NCBI GenBank assembly: GCA_009778325.1
Contig: WRJZ01000054.1
Location: 62,001-126,000 of the forward strand
Direction of reading: 5' to 3'
Length of the DNA: 64,000 nucleotides
From: Candidatus Endomicrobium neocapritermitis
Lineage (GTDB): Bacteria; Elusimicrobiota; Endomicrobiia; Endomicrobiales; Endomicrobiaceae
Shown: positions 43,148 through 54,693 of the stretch, piece by piece
How positions within the stretch are numbered: the first letter of the stretch is position 1
How the letters are laid out: each line of letters opens with the position of its first letter
Program-made: the position numbers and the translations under genes
The notes under the pieces: generated by a model
What the model was told of the DNA's origin: nothing
The model's input: only the letters and a program-made list of their open reading frames with translations
The model's database searches: none

Positions 43148-44029
43148 TTAGATATAATAGACGCCTTCGATTCGCATTGCAGCCTTTCCGCCAAAAAGCA
43201 ATTTGCCGTTTTCGCGGCACAGGTGAATGGTATTAAAAATCCTGTCATTCCCGCCTTGCTCAATAGTTATTTTATTCCCATCCCATATGTCATTTTTCAG
43301 CATATAATAACCGAATGCGGCATTGCCGGAACCGGTTGCCGGGTCTTCTAAATACCCGTATTTTGCCGCAAATATCCGCGTATGAGCTTTGTGGGTTTTA
43401 TCTTCCGTATCCATGCAGAAAATCAGAATAATGTCTATATCATTCTTTAGCGTAAAGTTTTTCAGAGTCTGCTCATTTGGAAAAATACTGATTTCATCAT
43501 CAAATGACGCAATCGGTACTATGAGGGTTCTGTTTCCGGCATCAATGAAATCAACCGGATACTTTTTTGAGATTTTTGAAATATTAATCTGAAGGTTATC
43601 GGCAATCTCTTGTACTGTAACCGGGATATCAAAATGAACGGGCTCCGGTGCTGAAATGTATATTGCGTCCTGTTCGGTTATTTTGTTGTAAATTGTGAGA
43701 TTTCCTTTTTTGCGGGTACGAATACTTATTTCCCTTTGTGCTTGCAATTGAGGATTGCTCTTTATCAATGAGTACATACACGCGATTGTACCATGTCCGC
43801 AGAAAGAGACTTCGCATTCCGATGAATAATAAATCATATCGAACGAGGAATCACCCATGTCTATACAATATACGACCTCTGATACAAAGCCCTTATGCTG
43901 CTTTGCAATACTAAGCATCTGAGCGTCTGTAAGGACTTGGCTCTTGTCAAGATATACGCATGCAGCCGGATTGCCTAAAGATAATCCTGAAGTAAAAGCG
44001 TCTATTTTTTTATATTTGTAAGCATTCAT
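43148..44029 (-). CDS. PhzF-family isomerase-like protein
   Basis: The 293-aa protein shows the PhzF fold motifs. The start is KYKKIDAFTSGLSLGNPAACVYL, then FVSEVVYC (catalytic Glu position), EVSFCGHGTIACMYSL, and the C-terminal EDPATGSGNAAFGYYML. PhzF proteins isomerise small-molecule double bonds; the substrate here is unknown. AAAGGATGACAAC gives the start. It follows another PhzF gene 34 bases upstream on the same strand, so the pair is probably one operon of two diverged paralogues. Confidence 0.88.
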   Translation of the reverse strand: MNAYKYKKIDAFTSGLSLGNPAACVYLDKSQVLTDAQMLSIAKQHKGFVSEVVYCIDMGDSSFDMIYYSSECEVSFCGHGTIACMYSLIKSNPQLQAQREISIRTRKKGNLTIYNKITEQDAIYISAPEPVHFDIPVTVQEIADNLQINISKISKKYPVDFIDAGNRTLIVPIASFDDEISIFPNEQTLKNFTLKNDIDIILIFCMDTEDKTHKAHTRIFAAKYGYLEDPATGSGNAAFGYYMLKNDIWDGNKITIEQGGNDRIFNTIHLCRENGKLLFGGKAAMRIEGVYYI

Positions 44030-44063
44030 GTTGTCATCCTTTCATGTTCATGGCAGTTCTTAT

Positions 44064-44864
44064 TTATACTTTAATTTCACCGGATAAATACAGCTTTACT
44101 TTGCCGCCGATTTTCACGCGGTCACCCGCATCCTCACACCAAAGTTGTCCACCGCGTTTGGATAACTGCCGAGCGGTAAGCTTTGTTTTGCCAAGACGCT
44201 TCGACCAATAGGGAATTAGTACGCAATGCGCCCTTCCTGTTACGGGATCTTCGTTAATTCCGGCGTTGGGCGCAAAGAATCTTGAAACAAAATCACAGTC
44301 AGTACCCTGCGCCGTGACAATAACGCCGAAATTATCGCTTGGCATCAAAGCCTCATCCCTGATTTTTTTAAGCGCTTCAAAATCAGGAACAATATCTTTA
44401 ATTTTATATTCGCTGCCAAAGACAACAAGAATATCGGCAGATTTAAAAACTTCTTTTATTCCGTTGCCTAAGGCATTTGAAAGGCTGCTATAAATCGGCG
44501 CGAATACTCCAGGCCGTGCAGGGAAATCCATCCACAGCATATTTCCATCTCCGCGCGTAACAGATAAAATACCGCTTTGCGTTTTAAAACGGAGCTCTGC
44601 CGCGCGTTGTTCCGCAAATTCAAACAGAATATGCGCGCTGCCCATTGTCGCATGGCCGCATAGATTAACTTCTGCCTTAGGCGTAAACCACCGTAGATCA
44701 TAATATCCGTCTTGTTTTACAAGAAACGCAGTTTCGGACAGATTGTTCTCAGACGCAATGTTTTGGAGCAACGCATCGTCCGGCCATGTATCCAAAAGAC
44801 AGACGCCTGCGGGATTTCCGCCAAAAAGATTATCAGTAAACACATCAACAACATAGTATTTCAT
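44064..44864 (-). CDS. PhzF-family isomerase-like protein
   Basis: The 266-aa protein has KYYVVDVFTDNLFGGNPAGVCLL, LSETAFLVKQ (catalytic Glu), EVNLCGHATMGSAHIL and NEDPVTGRAHCVLIPYW. I take the ATG at 44864 because family proteins begin with this strand; an in-frame extension to 44984 runs through a repeat. PVTGRAH replaces the commoner PVTGSAH. It forms a pair with the PhzF gene downstream. Confidence 0.88.
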   Translation of the reverse strand: MKYYVVDVFTDNLFGGNPAGVCLLDTWPDDALLQNIASENNLSETAFLVKQDGYYDLRWFTPKAEVNLCGHATMGSAHILFEFAEQRAAELRFKTQSGILSVTRGDGNMLWMDFPARPGVFAPIYSSLSNALGNGIKEVFKSADILVVFGSEYKIKDIVPDFEALKKIRDEALMPSDNFGVIVTAQGTDCDFVSRFFAPNAGINEDPVTGRAHCVLIPYWSKRLGKTKLTARQLSKRGGQLWCEDAGDRVKIGGKVKLYLSGEIKV

Positions 44865-44924
44865 AATGATGCTATTATACAATAATTTGTTACTTTGTTT
44901 TGCCGTACTGCAAAAAAAGACGAC

Positions 44925-45003
44925 GCGGAGATGCAGGGATGCAAAGATGCGGAGAAAACTGCTTTTAAAGCCGTTGCTCGGCATCTCTGCCTCTTTGCAT
45001 CCT
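44925..45003. repeat. Intergenic stem-loop repeat, 'GATGC' dialect
   Basis: GCGGAGATGCAGGGATGC and AAAGATGCGGAG on the left are complementary to GCATCTCTGCCTCTTTGCATCC on the right (residues interrupted by mismatches), around TGCTTTTAAAGCCG. It ends in TCTTCTGCCGTT like copies of other dialects. Related to 1928-1990. Confidence 0.6.
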
Positions 45004-45074
45004 ATCTTCTGCCGTTATTATTGACAAGAAAATAATGAAGTGATAGCATGCAACCAGACACGCAAGGAGGGAAG

Positions 45075-45134
45075 ATGAAAATCATCGGATTTATCGTATT
45101 GGTTTCAAATAACCGGAGCATGAATGGCGTTTAA
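45075..45134 (+). CDS. 19-aa leader-like ORF
   Basis: MKIIGFIVLVSNNRSMNGV follows an excellent ribosome site (AAGGAGGGAAG). Its end overlaps the first codons of the YjbR-like gene in another frame. It may couple translation to the next gene, or be the remains of a displaced gene start. Confidence 0.35.
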   Translation: MKIIGFIVLVSNNRSMNGV

Positions 45135-45498
45135 CGGCATACAAACAAATAAAGTTCTTAAATATGTTAAAAAGAAATATGAAACAGAGCCTGAATTTTT
45201 ATGGCGGAAGTTTCCCAATAATGCCATTTTAAGACATAACAAAAATTCCAAATGGTATGCCGCTTTACTTAATATCTCTCCAAAAAAGCTAGGCATAGAC
45301 GGAAATGAAAATATAGATATATTAAATTTGCGCTGTGATCCTTTGGTAATAAACTTTATTATGGACGGAAAAAATTTTTTCCCCGGTTATCATATGAACA
45401 AAAGTCATTGGGTTACCATTGTCCTTAACGGTGCAATAAAGGATACGAAGCTTTTTTCTCTTATAGATGCAAGCTACAATTTGACTGCTGATAAATAG
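45124..45498 (+). CDS. MmcQ/YjbR family protein
   Basis: The 124-aa protein has the family layout: YVKKKYETEPEFLWRKFPNNAILRH (domain start), NSKWYAALLNI, LNLRCDPLVINFIMDGKNFFPGYHMNKSHWVTIVLNG. These small double-wing DNA-binding-like proteins have no firm function. GGAGCATGA lies before the ATG. No linked regulator is visible. Confidence 0.85.
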   Translation: MAFNGIQTNKVLKYVKKKYETEPEFLWRKFPNNAILRHNKNSKWYAALLNISPKKLGIDGNENIDILNLRCDPLVINFIMDGKNFFPGYHMNKSHWVTIVLNGAIKDTKLFSLIDASYNLTADK

Positions 45499-45609
45499 AT
45501 AACCTTCTTTATTCTTCATCAAGTTTTATGTGGTTTTTGATATAATTTAACAGCGATAAAGTAAACAGGCAGATTTTGAGATTAAAAACAATTATATAGG
45601 AGGCAACTT

Positions 45610-46017
45610 ATGCAGTTTAACAAAACAACAATAAGAATATTAGTTCGGAAGGACTATGGAGCGTGCTTTGATTTCTACACAAAAAAAATAGGTTTGTCGG
45701 CAGTTTGGGGAGACAGAAACGGCCCGTACACTTCCTTTGCCGTAAAAGAAGGTGAACTGCCGTGCTTTGCAATTTTTGCCGGGGCAAATATGGCGATGTT
45801 TAACGGGTATGCGCAGCCGCATGGAAACGCTCAGCCCGACACTGTTGTAGCAGTGATACCTTCAGAGAACTTAGATAAAGATTACCAACGGCTAAAAGAA
45901 GCAGGCGTGCAATTTTTAAGCGAACCGCAGCTGATTGAAGCCTGGGGAATGCGCTGTACCTATTTTAGAGATCCGGAAGGTAATTTATTTGAATTGAATG
46001 ATGCCAGCGGAGTATGA
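45610..46017 (+). CDS. VOC-superfamily (glyoxalase/bleomycin-resistance-like) protein
   Basis: The 135-aa protein is a two-module VOC fold. It starts TIRILVRKDYGACFDFYTKKIGL; the second half has VAVIPSENLDKDYQRLKEAGVQFL and ends YFRDPEGNLFELND, with the usual glutamate metal ligand. AGGAGGCAACTT gives the start. The substrate is not predictable. Confidence 0.88.
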   Translation: MQFNKTTIRILVRKDYGACFDFYTKKIGLSAVWGDRNGPYTSFAVKEGELPCFAIFAGANMAMFNGYAQPHGNAQPDTVVAVIPSENLDKDYQRLKEAGVQFLSEPQLIEAWGMRCTYFRDPEGNLFELNDASGV

Positions 46018-46063
46018 TTTTATTTTGTTTTCTTATTTCTCTTTTCTGACGGAAAATAGCTGC

Positions 46064-46336
46064 TAGGGTGTGTCGACATATATAATGCGCTTGCGTTTGG
46101 TCAAAAAAGGGCCAAATCCTAGGCGCGGCGACGAAGCAATAGCGGTGCCTATTGATAGGAGCCGCAACAACGGAGTTGGCGCTTTTTTGGCCAAACCCGA
46201 AGGGCTGCGCCAGCTTTTTGGTAAATTTTAACTTTTTTATTCCTTACATAGCTTTTGCTATGCGCGTCATAAAAAAATTAAAATTTCCTCAAAAATCCGA
46301 GCAGCGCAAGCGCATTATATATGTCGACACACCCTA
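46064..46336. mobile_element. TA-flanked fold-back element, copy 2 (273 nt)
   Basis: The same length as copy 1, with ends TAGGGTGTGTCGACATAT.. and ..ATATGTCGACACACCCTA. The left internal helix reads TTTGGTCAAAAAAGGGCCAA with TTGGCGCTTTTTTGGCCAAA, so bases differing from copy 1 are mostly matched on the other arm. It lies between the VOC gene and the DUF4474 gene; a 61-aa ORF in it is an artefact. Confidence 0.8.
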
Positions 46337-46373
46337 AACAGCAAACTATAAAATTCAGGAAAGGAGCGGCCAA

Positions 46374-48890
46374 ATGCCAAAAAAATCTTCGAAAGCAAAG
46401 GCTTTGAGAGAAGAGTACGATCTTAACCTGACGCGGCAGGAAAGAATTGCGGCAAAAAAAGAGTTTATGGCTAAACTGGGCCCGAGAAGAAAAAAGGAAT
46501 CTCCGGCTGCCAAGCAAGTACGCAAATTGTTGGATTATTGGTCAAAAAAAACGCCTGTCGTAGAACTCACCGCATCGAATGTCCTGACGGAAACCAAAAG
46601 AAAGCTTGACAGAATCGGCATAAAAAACCTGAACGAAGCCGGCAAGATGCTTTTAAAAAACCTCATAATCAATACCCCCGGCTTTTTGATTGAATCAACG
46701 ATTGAACCTGAAGAGGGTGATCCTATTTCGACGCCGCTGCCTCCGGATTTAAGCCTGTACAGGATGAGCACTTTGCGCGTCACGGAATCCGTGATCGTCG
46801 CGGACGAGCTGGATTTACGCGACAAGACGCTTGTCGTCGACGTCAATTTTGTTTCCTCCCTTTTAATTATCACAAATAAATTACGCGTAACCAAAAGCTC
46901 CGTGATTACGTATTCTCCGGCGATGAACCAGGAGGAAGGCGTACCCGGCAAAGCTCCGGAACCGTTTACCTCCGAGCCAAATTATCCGAAATATGAAAGG
47001 CCGGGATTTTTCGATAATATTCCGCCGGCCAAAGGCGGAAACGGCCAAGCCGGCGGCGAAGGCGGCGCGGGACTTGCAGGGTATGACGCGCCCGACGTGA
47101 CTATTATCGCTCTGGAAGCCAACGGTTTCCCGAGATTCAAGTTCTTCGGGCAAAGAGGCGGAAAAGGAGGGAAAGGCGGGCCTGGCGGAAACGGCGGAAG
47201 GGGCAGGCGGGGACACGATAACCACCCTCTCGATATCATAGGTACGTCGTTGGGCATGGGGCGCGGCGGAAACGGCGGAAAAGGCGGCAACGGTGGAAAG
47301 GGCGGCCAGGGCGGCCAGGGCGGAAGCGGCGGAAACATAGCTCTTTTTCTTCCTGAAAAGCAATTATTAAAACCCAAATTTTATAAAATTTCCATCAATA
47401 CAAAGAAAGGGTCAGGCGGGCCTGCAGGACTGCCGGGAGAAGGCGGAGCAGGAGGGCAGGGAGGATTAGAGGGATTTAACGTAGGCTTCAGCCCGAGTAA
47501 ACCGGAGTACAGGGGCAAAAACGGCGCCAATGGAAAAAGCGTCCGGCGTACCGGCAGCGGCCCGGCGGGAGAGACGCAGGGAACGCTTTTCTTTCACGCC
47601 ATTGAGGAAGACGCGTTTAGCGCGATGTTCGCAAACCCGTATATCATCTCCTGTGATTCCGACGGTTTTTATCCCGGGCAGACGGTTAAAATCAACGGAA
47701 AAAACCTGCTCAGCTACATGAAAGCGTTCCTGAAAACCAAAACGTCCGAGGAACCGCTCGAAACGGAATTTCACGACTCGTCGCAAGTATCCGTGACCAT
47801 ACCTGAGTCGCAGCTTTGCGGAAAATATTCAATCTTTCTCCGGTCGGACGACGGCACGGAGACTAACTACTTACCGTACACCGTTTTCCCGAGATTCGAC
47901 AGCATCACCAGTGACGGCGAGATCGAGAAAGGCGTGCCTTTTGCCAGGAATCAAATTCTCGACGGCAGCCGTATTACGATTCTCGGTTCCGGGTTTAAGC
48001 AAGGCATGCTTTTATCGACGCCGGCTGAATCTTTTGGACTTTATTATGCTTATATATCGAGCAGCAAAATACAAATTTATATACCCAAAAAGTACGGTCA
48101 GTTTGCCGACAGTTATGAAAAGTTTATACTGACTTCTCCCGAATCTATTGTAAGTAATTCCGTGACGGCGATGCGGCTGGGTTATGACAACCTCAAGTAT
48201 TACGATTATATCCAAAACCAAAAAGAGTACTTTTTTGACAACCCGCTTGCGATTATGAATTCCATTACTTCGCTCTTTACGCGTTTGGGAATATTTGACC
48301 CGTTTATTGACCTGATAATAGGCGCCACTCCGGACGATGACGGAATTTACCACATCAGCCAAAACTGGTGGCAGCAGTATTTTGGATATGACGACCTATA
48401 CGATGACGTCTTCGACCGGGCAACCAGCATGAACGCAGTGAAATTTGAGTTTGATCACAAAGGCGACAAATTTATGTTATGGGCTTGGAAAGGCGATTAT
48501 ATGAATTTAGGAGCCGGCGCGGAGCTTGGCATCTATTTCTACAAAAAGGGTATCACATTTGACTGGACTTGCGGTACGCAATATAAAATGCCCATGACGC
48601 TGACGCTGTACCACATTAACCAGAACAGTACCAAGAAGCTGTTTTCCTATGCGCCGGCCGATCAACTGTTCTGGTGGATTACAGGCTTTTCCCCCAAGCA
48701 CCCCAATGTACAGGCGGCAAAGCTCAAAGCTGTCTATCAGTTGGACTTCAGCAACAGCATGAAGTCCAAATTTCCTGAACTTTCAAACGAACTTCCAGAA
48801 CTGTATAAATCCTTCAAAGCCAAATACGGAAAGGACAAACGCTGGGACTTTAGCACAGAGTTTAAGCCGGTATTTACGTTTTTTGCATAG
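46374..48890 (+). CDS. Glycine-rich (collagen-like) / IPT / DUF4474 protein
   Basis: The 838-aa protein has a lysine-rich N-terminus without signal peptide (1-55). A helical and beta region (60-215) follows, then glycine-rich tracts of GGxGGKGG type (about 219-322 and 343-370), two IPT/TIG-like beta domains (about 425-590), and a C-terminal DUF4474 domain (about 683-800; KFMLWAWKGDYMNLGAGAELGIYFY and LFWWITGFSP). The assembly suggests a surface or matrix-associated structural protein, but the lack of a signal peptide leaves its export unclear. AAAGGAGCGGCCAA gives the start. It is GC-richer than its neighbours. Confidence 0.8.
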   Translation: MPKKSSKAKALREEYDLNLTRQERIAAKKEFMAKLGPRRKKESPAAKQVRKLLDYWSKKTPVVELTASNVLTETKRKLDRIGIKNLNEAGKMLLKNLIINTPGFLIESTIEPEEGDPISTPLPPDLSLYRMSTLRVTESVIVADELDLRDKTLVVDVNFVSSLLIITNKLRVTKSSVITYSPAMNQEEGVPGKAPEPFTSEPNYPKYERPGFFDNIPPAKGGNGQAGGEGGAGLAGYDAPDVTIIALEANGFPRFKFFGQRGGKGGKGGPGGNGGRGRRGHDNHPLDIIGTSLGMGRGGNGGKGGNGGKGGQGGQGGSGGNIALFLPEKQLLKPKFYKISINTKKGSGGPAGLPGEGGAGGQGGLEGFNVGFSPSKPEYRGKNGANGKSVRRTGSGPAGETQGTLFFHAIEEDAFSAMFANPYIISCDSDGFYPGQTVKINGKNLLSYMKAFLKTKTSEEPLETEFHDSSQVSVTIPESQLCGKYSIFLRSDDGTETNYLPYTVFPRFDSITSDGEIEKGVPFARNQILDGSRITILGSGFKQGMLLSTPAESFGLYYAYISSSKIQIYIPKKYGQFADSYEKFILTSPESIVSNSVTAMRLGYDNLKYYDYIQNQKEYFFDNPLAIMNSITSLFTRLGIFDPFIDLIIGATPDDDGIYHISQNWWQQYFGYDDLYDDVFDRATSMNAVKFEFDHKGDKFMLWAWKGDYMNLGAGAELGIYFYKKGITFDWTCGTQYKMPMTLTLYHINQNSTKKLFSYAPADQLFWWITGFSPKHPNVQAAKLKAVYQLDFSNSMKSKFPELSNELPELYKSFKAKYGKDKRWDFSTEFKPVFTFFA

Positions 48891-48910
48891 TACAATCAGT
48901 ACGCCATAAA

Positions 48911-48955
48911 TTAAAAAATCCCCGAAACGAGTTTTTATCGCCGGGGATTTTTTAA
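48911..48955. terminator. Bidirectional terminator
   Basis: TTAAAAAATCCCCG pairs with CGGGGATTTTTTAA across a 17-base loop between two convergent genes (DUF4474 protein and gdhA). A and T tracts on both sides allow termination in both directions. Confidence 0.92.
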
Positions 48956-48990
48956 TTATTATCTGTTTCCGCCACAGAGGCGCCGTGTTG

Positions 48991-51254
<2,264 letters not shown>

Positions 51255-51274
51255 TTGAATTTTTCCTTTATGTT

Positions 51275-51412
51275 AGAGGCTGAGAGAGCTGGGAAGCTGG
51301 GAAGCTGAGAAGCTGAGAAGTTGAGAGGAGCTGCGGGCGTTAAAGTCCTTGATGTTGCTCAACTCCTTATCATCCTATCATCCCATCTTCTGTTTTTTGC
51401 CGTTTCCATGCC
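51275..51412. repeat. Intergenic stem-loop repeat, 'GAGAAGCTG' dialect (decayed)
   Basis: Iterated GGGAAGCTG/GAGAAGCTG/GAGAAGTTG words at 51286-51330 face a short CTCAACTCC arm (51359-51367) and CATCC words. It ends in CTTCTGTTTTTTGCCGTT. The arms no longer match over their full length. Confidence 0.5.
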
Positions 51413-51421
51413 TTTATGCAT

Positions 51422-52318
51422 CTATACAAGTTTTTTTATCAATTCTTCTTTATCGCCGTAAAGCATATCTATCATAGGAATTTCTATCATGGTGTAACAG
51501 CCCGGCTTTTGTTTCATGGACGCGCGCGCAACCGAAACAAGTATCTGCGCGGTAAGAGCCGGATTGTTTATCCTCATATTAAACTCAAACATCTGATTGT
51601 GGGTTTTGCCTGAAATGCCTTTACGCGTAAGATTGACGCCGTGCCCCATATCTTTAAGAATATCGACATCGTCAACTTTTATGACATGCGTTTCATCGTG
51701 GGCAAAATATTCGTCGGATTTTATCCTTTTTGCGATATCGTTAAACTCAAAACCGTCTTCAATTTCTATGTAAACCATTCTGCGGTGTATTGACGTGCCC
51801 AACGGAATCGTCATTGAAAGAGCCTTTTTTACGCCCTTCACCGATTTAACCGCAACGGAATGCCCCATAGACATTCCCGGCCCGAAATTAGTATAGGTAA
51901 TTCCCTTGGGAGCCGCAGCTTCAAGCAGGGCTCTGACAACGGAATCCGAACCCGGATCCCATCCGGCCGACATTATGCTTACTTTTCCGGCTTCCTTAGC
52001 AGTCTTATCGATTTCCCTTCGCACGCTTACGATGTTTTGATGTATATCAAAAGAATCAACGGTATTTATTCCCCTTTTCAGATATTCTTTTGCCAAGTCC
52101 GGAACATCGCGCGATGGCGAGCACAAAACCGCAACGTCAGGTTTTATTTTAAGTTCGGAAAGGTTTTTTACCGTCATTATATTTTTGAGTTCAGGATTTT
52201 TCCCGGCATCGGCATGAGCGCTTACGACTCCCGCGACTTCAAAATCCTTAGCCTCAAGCAAAGCTTCAAGAGTAAATTTTCCTATGTTTCCGTATCCTGC
52301 GATAACAGCTTTAATCAT
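51422..52318 (-). CDS. ddh: meso-Diaminopimelate D-dehydrogenase
   Basis: The 298-aa enzyme makes meso-diaminopimelate directly from tetrahydrodipicolinate with NADPH and ammonia, for lysine and peptidoglycan. Motifs: AVIAGYGNIGKFTLEAL (Rossmann), CSPSRDVPD, NTVDSFDIH, SAGWDPGSDSVVRAL, TNFGPGMSMGHSVAVK and THVIKVDDVDI. CAGGAGCATAAA fixes the start at 52318. It is another ammonia-using step in this nitrogen-centred block. Confidence 0.93.
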   Translation of the reverse strand: MIKAVIAGYGNIGKFTLEALLEAKDFEVAGVVSAHADAGKNPELKNIMTVKNLSELKIKPDVAVLCSPSRDVPDLAKEYLKRGINTVDSFDIHQNIVSVRREIDKTAKEAGKVSIMSAGWDPGSDSVVRALLEAAAPKGITYTNFGPGMSMGHSVAVKSVKGVKKALSMTIPLGTSIHRRMVYIEIEDGFEFNDIAKRIKSDEYFAHDETHVIKVDDVDILKDMGHGVNLTRKGISGKTHNQMFEFNMRINNPALTAQILVSVARASMKQKPGCYTMIEIPMIDMLYGDKEELIKKLV

Positions 52319-52329
52319 TTTATGCTCCT

Positions 52330-52442
52330 GTGTTAGAAGTTGAGAAGCTGGGAAGTTGGGAAGCTGAGCAAAGACAACGACAACATCAGAGATAAAACGT
52401 CCAGAGCTTCTCTCAGCTTCCCAGCTTCTCAGCACTCTCAAC
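52330..52442. repeat. Intergenic stem-loop repeat, 'GAGAAGCTG' dialect
   Basis: GTTGAGAAGCTGGGAAGTTG then GGAAGCTGAG on the left pairs with CTCAGCTTCCCAGCTTCTCAG and CTCTCAACTTC on the right around a loop with CAAAGACAACGACAAC. It fills the space between glnA and ddh. Confidence 0.75.
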
Positions 52443-52450
52443 TTCTTTTT

Positions 52451-54547
52451 TTAAAAATCGTTCAGCAGCTTCTGATAGCTAGTAAGCGGCCAATATTCGT
52501 CCGCAACCAAATCTTCGGCAATGTCAACTTTACTTCTGAGCTCGCTTAACAGATTTGCGCCTTCGACTGCGTATTTTTTTGCCGTAACCGATATTTCGCC
52601 GAAATCTTCCGACACGAATTTTGCGAGTTTAGCCGAAATATCCTTTATCCCGTCATAAAGACCGGTCAAAATTTTAAGGTCGCCGTTTAAACTTTTGGAA
52701 GCAACGTCAAGTTTTCCCAAATTATTTAAAGTTGCGGCTACCTCATTTATCTGTTTCAGCATCGCCGGCAAAATCAAAGTGTTTATAATTTTTAAAGCAT
52801 ACTTATATTCTATAGCTTTTACTTTGACATAATTTTCAAGTTTTATTTCCACCTTTGATCTCAATTCTCTTTCCGACAAAATTTTATATTTCTCAAAAGC
52901 TTTAATCACGTCGTCTTTAAGAAATAATTCCAAAGCTTCAGGGGTATTTTTAGCGTTCGGCAAGCCTCTTTTAGCCGCTTCTTTATGCCACTCTTTCGAA
53001 TAGTTATTCTCTTCAAAACGCACTTCTTTGGTTTCTTTAATTATTTCTTTAACAACCTCAAGAGCAGCGAACTTCACATCGTCGCTTTGTTTGGCGTTAA
53101 TTCTTGTTATTATTTCGTCAAAGCCGTAAGCGGCAAGCAAATTTAAGACGGTTCCGGCGTCCGCCGGATTTGCCGAAGAACCGAGCATTCTGAACTCAAA
53201 TTTATTTCCCGTAAAAGCCACCGGAGACGTTCTGTTTCTGTCTGAATAGTCTTTATTGATTTTCGGCAAAGACTGGACGCCTAAAATTATATCGTTGACT
53301 TTTGTTTCGTCAAACTTTCCCGCTTTTTCAATAGAGTCGAAAATACCGCTTACGAATTCCCCCAGATACACGGAGATTATCGCAGGCGGGGCTTCGTCAG
53401 CGCCGAGCCTGAAATCATTTCCGGCGTCAGCCGCGGACGCTCTTAAAACGCCTCCGAATTTTTTAACGCCGAGTAAAACCGCGCTTACCGCGAGAAGAAA
53501 AGAAATATTTTTAAGCGGAGATTTTGAAGGTTCGAAATAATTTACGCCCGTATTGTCCCCTATTGACCAGTTAAAATGCTTTCCCGACCCGTTGACGCCG
53601 GCGAAAGGTTTTTCGTGCAAAAGCGCGGCCATATTATGTTTATCGGCTACGTTTCTTAAAACGTCCATTACTATAAGGTTATTATCAATCGCAAGGTTTG
53701 ATTCTTCATGGAGCGGAGCCAGTTCAAATTGATTAGGAGCCGATTCGTTATGCCTTGTCTTTACGGGAATGCCGTTACGGTAAAGCTCGTGGTCGACTTC
53801 TTCCATAAAATCCAAAATATTTCTTTTTATGGTTCCGAAATAATGATCTTCCAGCTGCTGTCCTTTTGCCGGCGCGTTGCCGAAAAGCGTTCTGCCGGTA
53901 ACCGTAATGTCGGGCCTGTTTTTAAGCATTTCTTTTGAGATCAAAAAATATTCCTGCTCTATGCCGGCATAAATTTTTATCTGCTTGGCGTTTTTGTTGC
54001 CCAGCAGTTTTTGAACTTCAATCGCTTTTTCTTTCAAAACGGCAATTGAACGCAAAAGCGGAGTTTTAAGGTCGAGCACTTCGCCGGTCCATGAAAGAAA
54101 TACCGACGGAATTACCAGCGTTTTCGTTTTGGCGGCTTCAATTAAAAAAACCGGAGAAGTAGGGTCCCAGGCAGTATAGCCTCTTGCCTCAAAAGTCGAA
54201 CGTATGCCTCCGGAAGGGAAAGAAGAAGCGTCCGGCTCGGACTGGATAAGCTGTTCGGCTGAAAATCTTTCAATTTTTTCGCCGTTTTCGCCGTGAGTTA
54301 TAAAAGAGTCGTGTTTCTGCGCGGTCCCGCCCCTTTGAGGCTGAAACCAGTGCGTAAAATGCGTGGCGCCGTTTTCAATGGCCCACTCTTTCATCGCGTG
54401 AGCTACTTCGCCAGCTATGGACTGGTCCAAAGGCTCCAAACTGTTAACAGCCGCAATAAGTTTGGCATATACGTTTTTGCTTAATTTATGCTCCATTGCT
54501 TTTTTGGTAAACACAAGTTCACCGTAATAATTATGGATTGATTTCAT
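52451..54547 (-). CDS. glnN: Glutamine synthetase type III
   Basis: The 698-aa enzyme has the size and motifs of GSIII, a distinct glutamine synthetase class common in Bacteroidetes and cyanobacteria: THWFQPQRGGTAQKHDSF, SFPSGGIRSTFEARGYTAWDP, GIEQEYFL, KTRHNESAPNQFELAP, NGSGKHFNWSIG and a GSIII C-terminal helical domain. It makes glutamine from glutamate and ammonia. AAAAAGGGGAAAAAT fixes the start at 54547. The 54548-54991 gap upstream holds an inverted repeat and the glmS promoter. Confidence 0.95.
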   Translation of the reverse strand: MKSIHNYYGELVFTKKAMEHKLSKNVYAKLIAAVNSLEPLDQSIAGEVAHAMKEWAIENGATHFTHWFQPQRGGTAQKHDSFITHGENGEKIERFSAEQLIQSEPDASSFPSGGIRSTFEARGYTAWDPTSPVFLIEAAKTKTLVIPSVFLSWTGEVLDLKTPLLRSIAVLKEKAIEVQKLLGNKNAKQIKIYAGIEQEYFLISKEMLKNRPDITVTGRTLFGNAPAKGQQLEDHYFGTIKRNILDFMEEVDHELYRNGIPVKTRHNESAPNQFELAPLHEESNLAIDNNLIVMDVLRNVADKHNMAALLHEKPFAGVNGSGKHFNWSIGDNTGVNYFEPSKSPLKNISFLLAVSAVLLGVKKFGGVLRASAADAGNDFRLGADEAPPAIISVYLGEFVSGIFDSIEKAGKFDETKVNDIILGVQSLPKINKDYSDRNRTSPVAFTGNKFEFRMLGSSANPADAGTVLNLLAAYGFDEIITRINAKQSDDVKFAALEVVKEIIKETKEVRFEENNYSKEWHKEAAKRGLPNAKNTPEALELFLKDDVIKAFEKYKILSERELRSKVEIKLENYVKVKAIEYKYALKIINTLILPAMLKQINEVAATLNNLGKLDVASKSLNGDLKILTGLYDGIKDISAKLAKFVSEDFGEISVTAKKYAVEGANLLSELRSKVDIAEDLVADEYWPLTSYQKLLNDF

Positions 54548-54574
54548 ATTTTTCCCCTTTTTAACTGCAGTTTT

Positions 54575-54693
54575 CAAAGTTCAGAGTTCAAAGTTCAAAT
54601 ATTGTGTTTCGACTTTAGCGAAACTTGTTAATAGGTTTTCGCTTCGCGAAAACACCTAATTTGAACTTTGAACTCTGAACTTTGAACTTTCCT
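54575..54693. repeat. Intergenic stem-loop repeat, 'AAAGTTCAGAGTTC' dialect, with two-hairpin core
   Basis: AAAGTTCAGAGTTCAAAG plus TTCAAAT on the left pairs perfectly with ATTTGAACTTTGAACTC and TGAACTTT on the right (about 25 bp). The inner core has the hairpins GTTTCGACTTTAGCGAAAC and GTTTTCGCTTCGCGAAAAC, the same core as 441-553. It lies between the divergent glnN and glmS genes. Confidence 0.85.

Noticed and set aside
44865-44984. N-terminal extension of the PhzF-like protein
   Set aside because: The extra 40 residues are translated from a stem-loop repeat; the family start is at 44864.
46982-47377. Proline-rich reverse ORF opposite the glycine-rich region
   Set aside because: It is the complement of GGN glycine codons, a shadow of the real gene.
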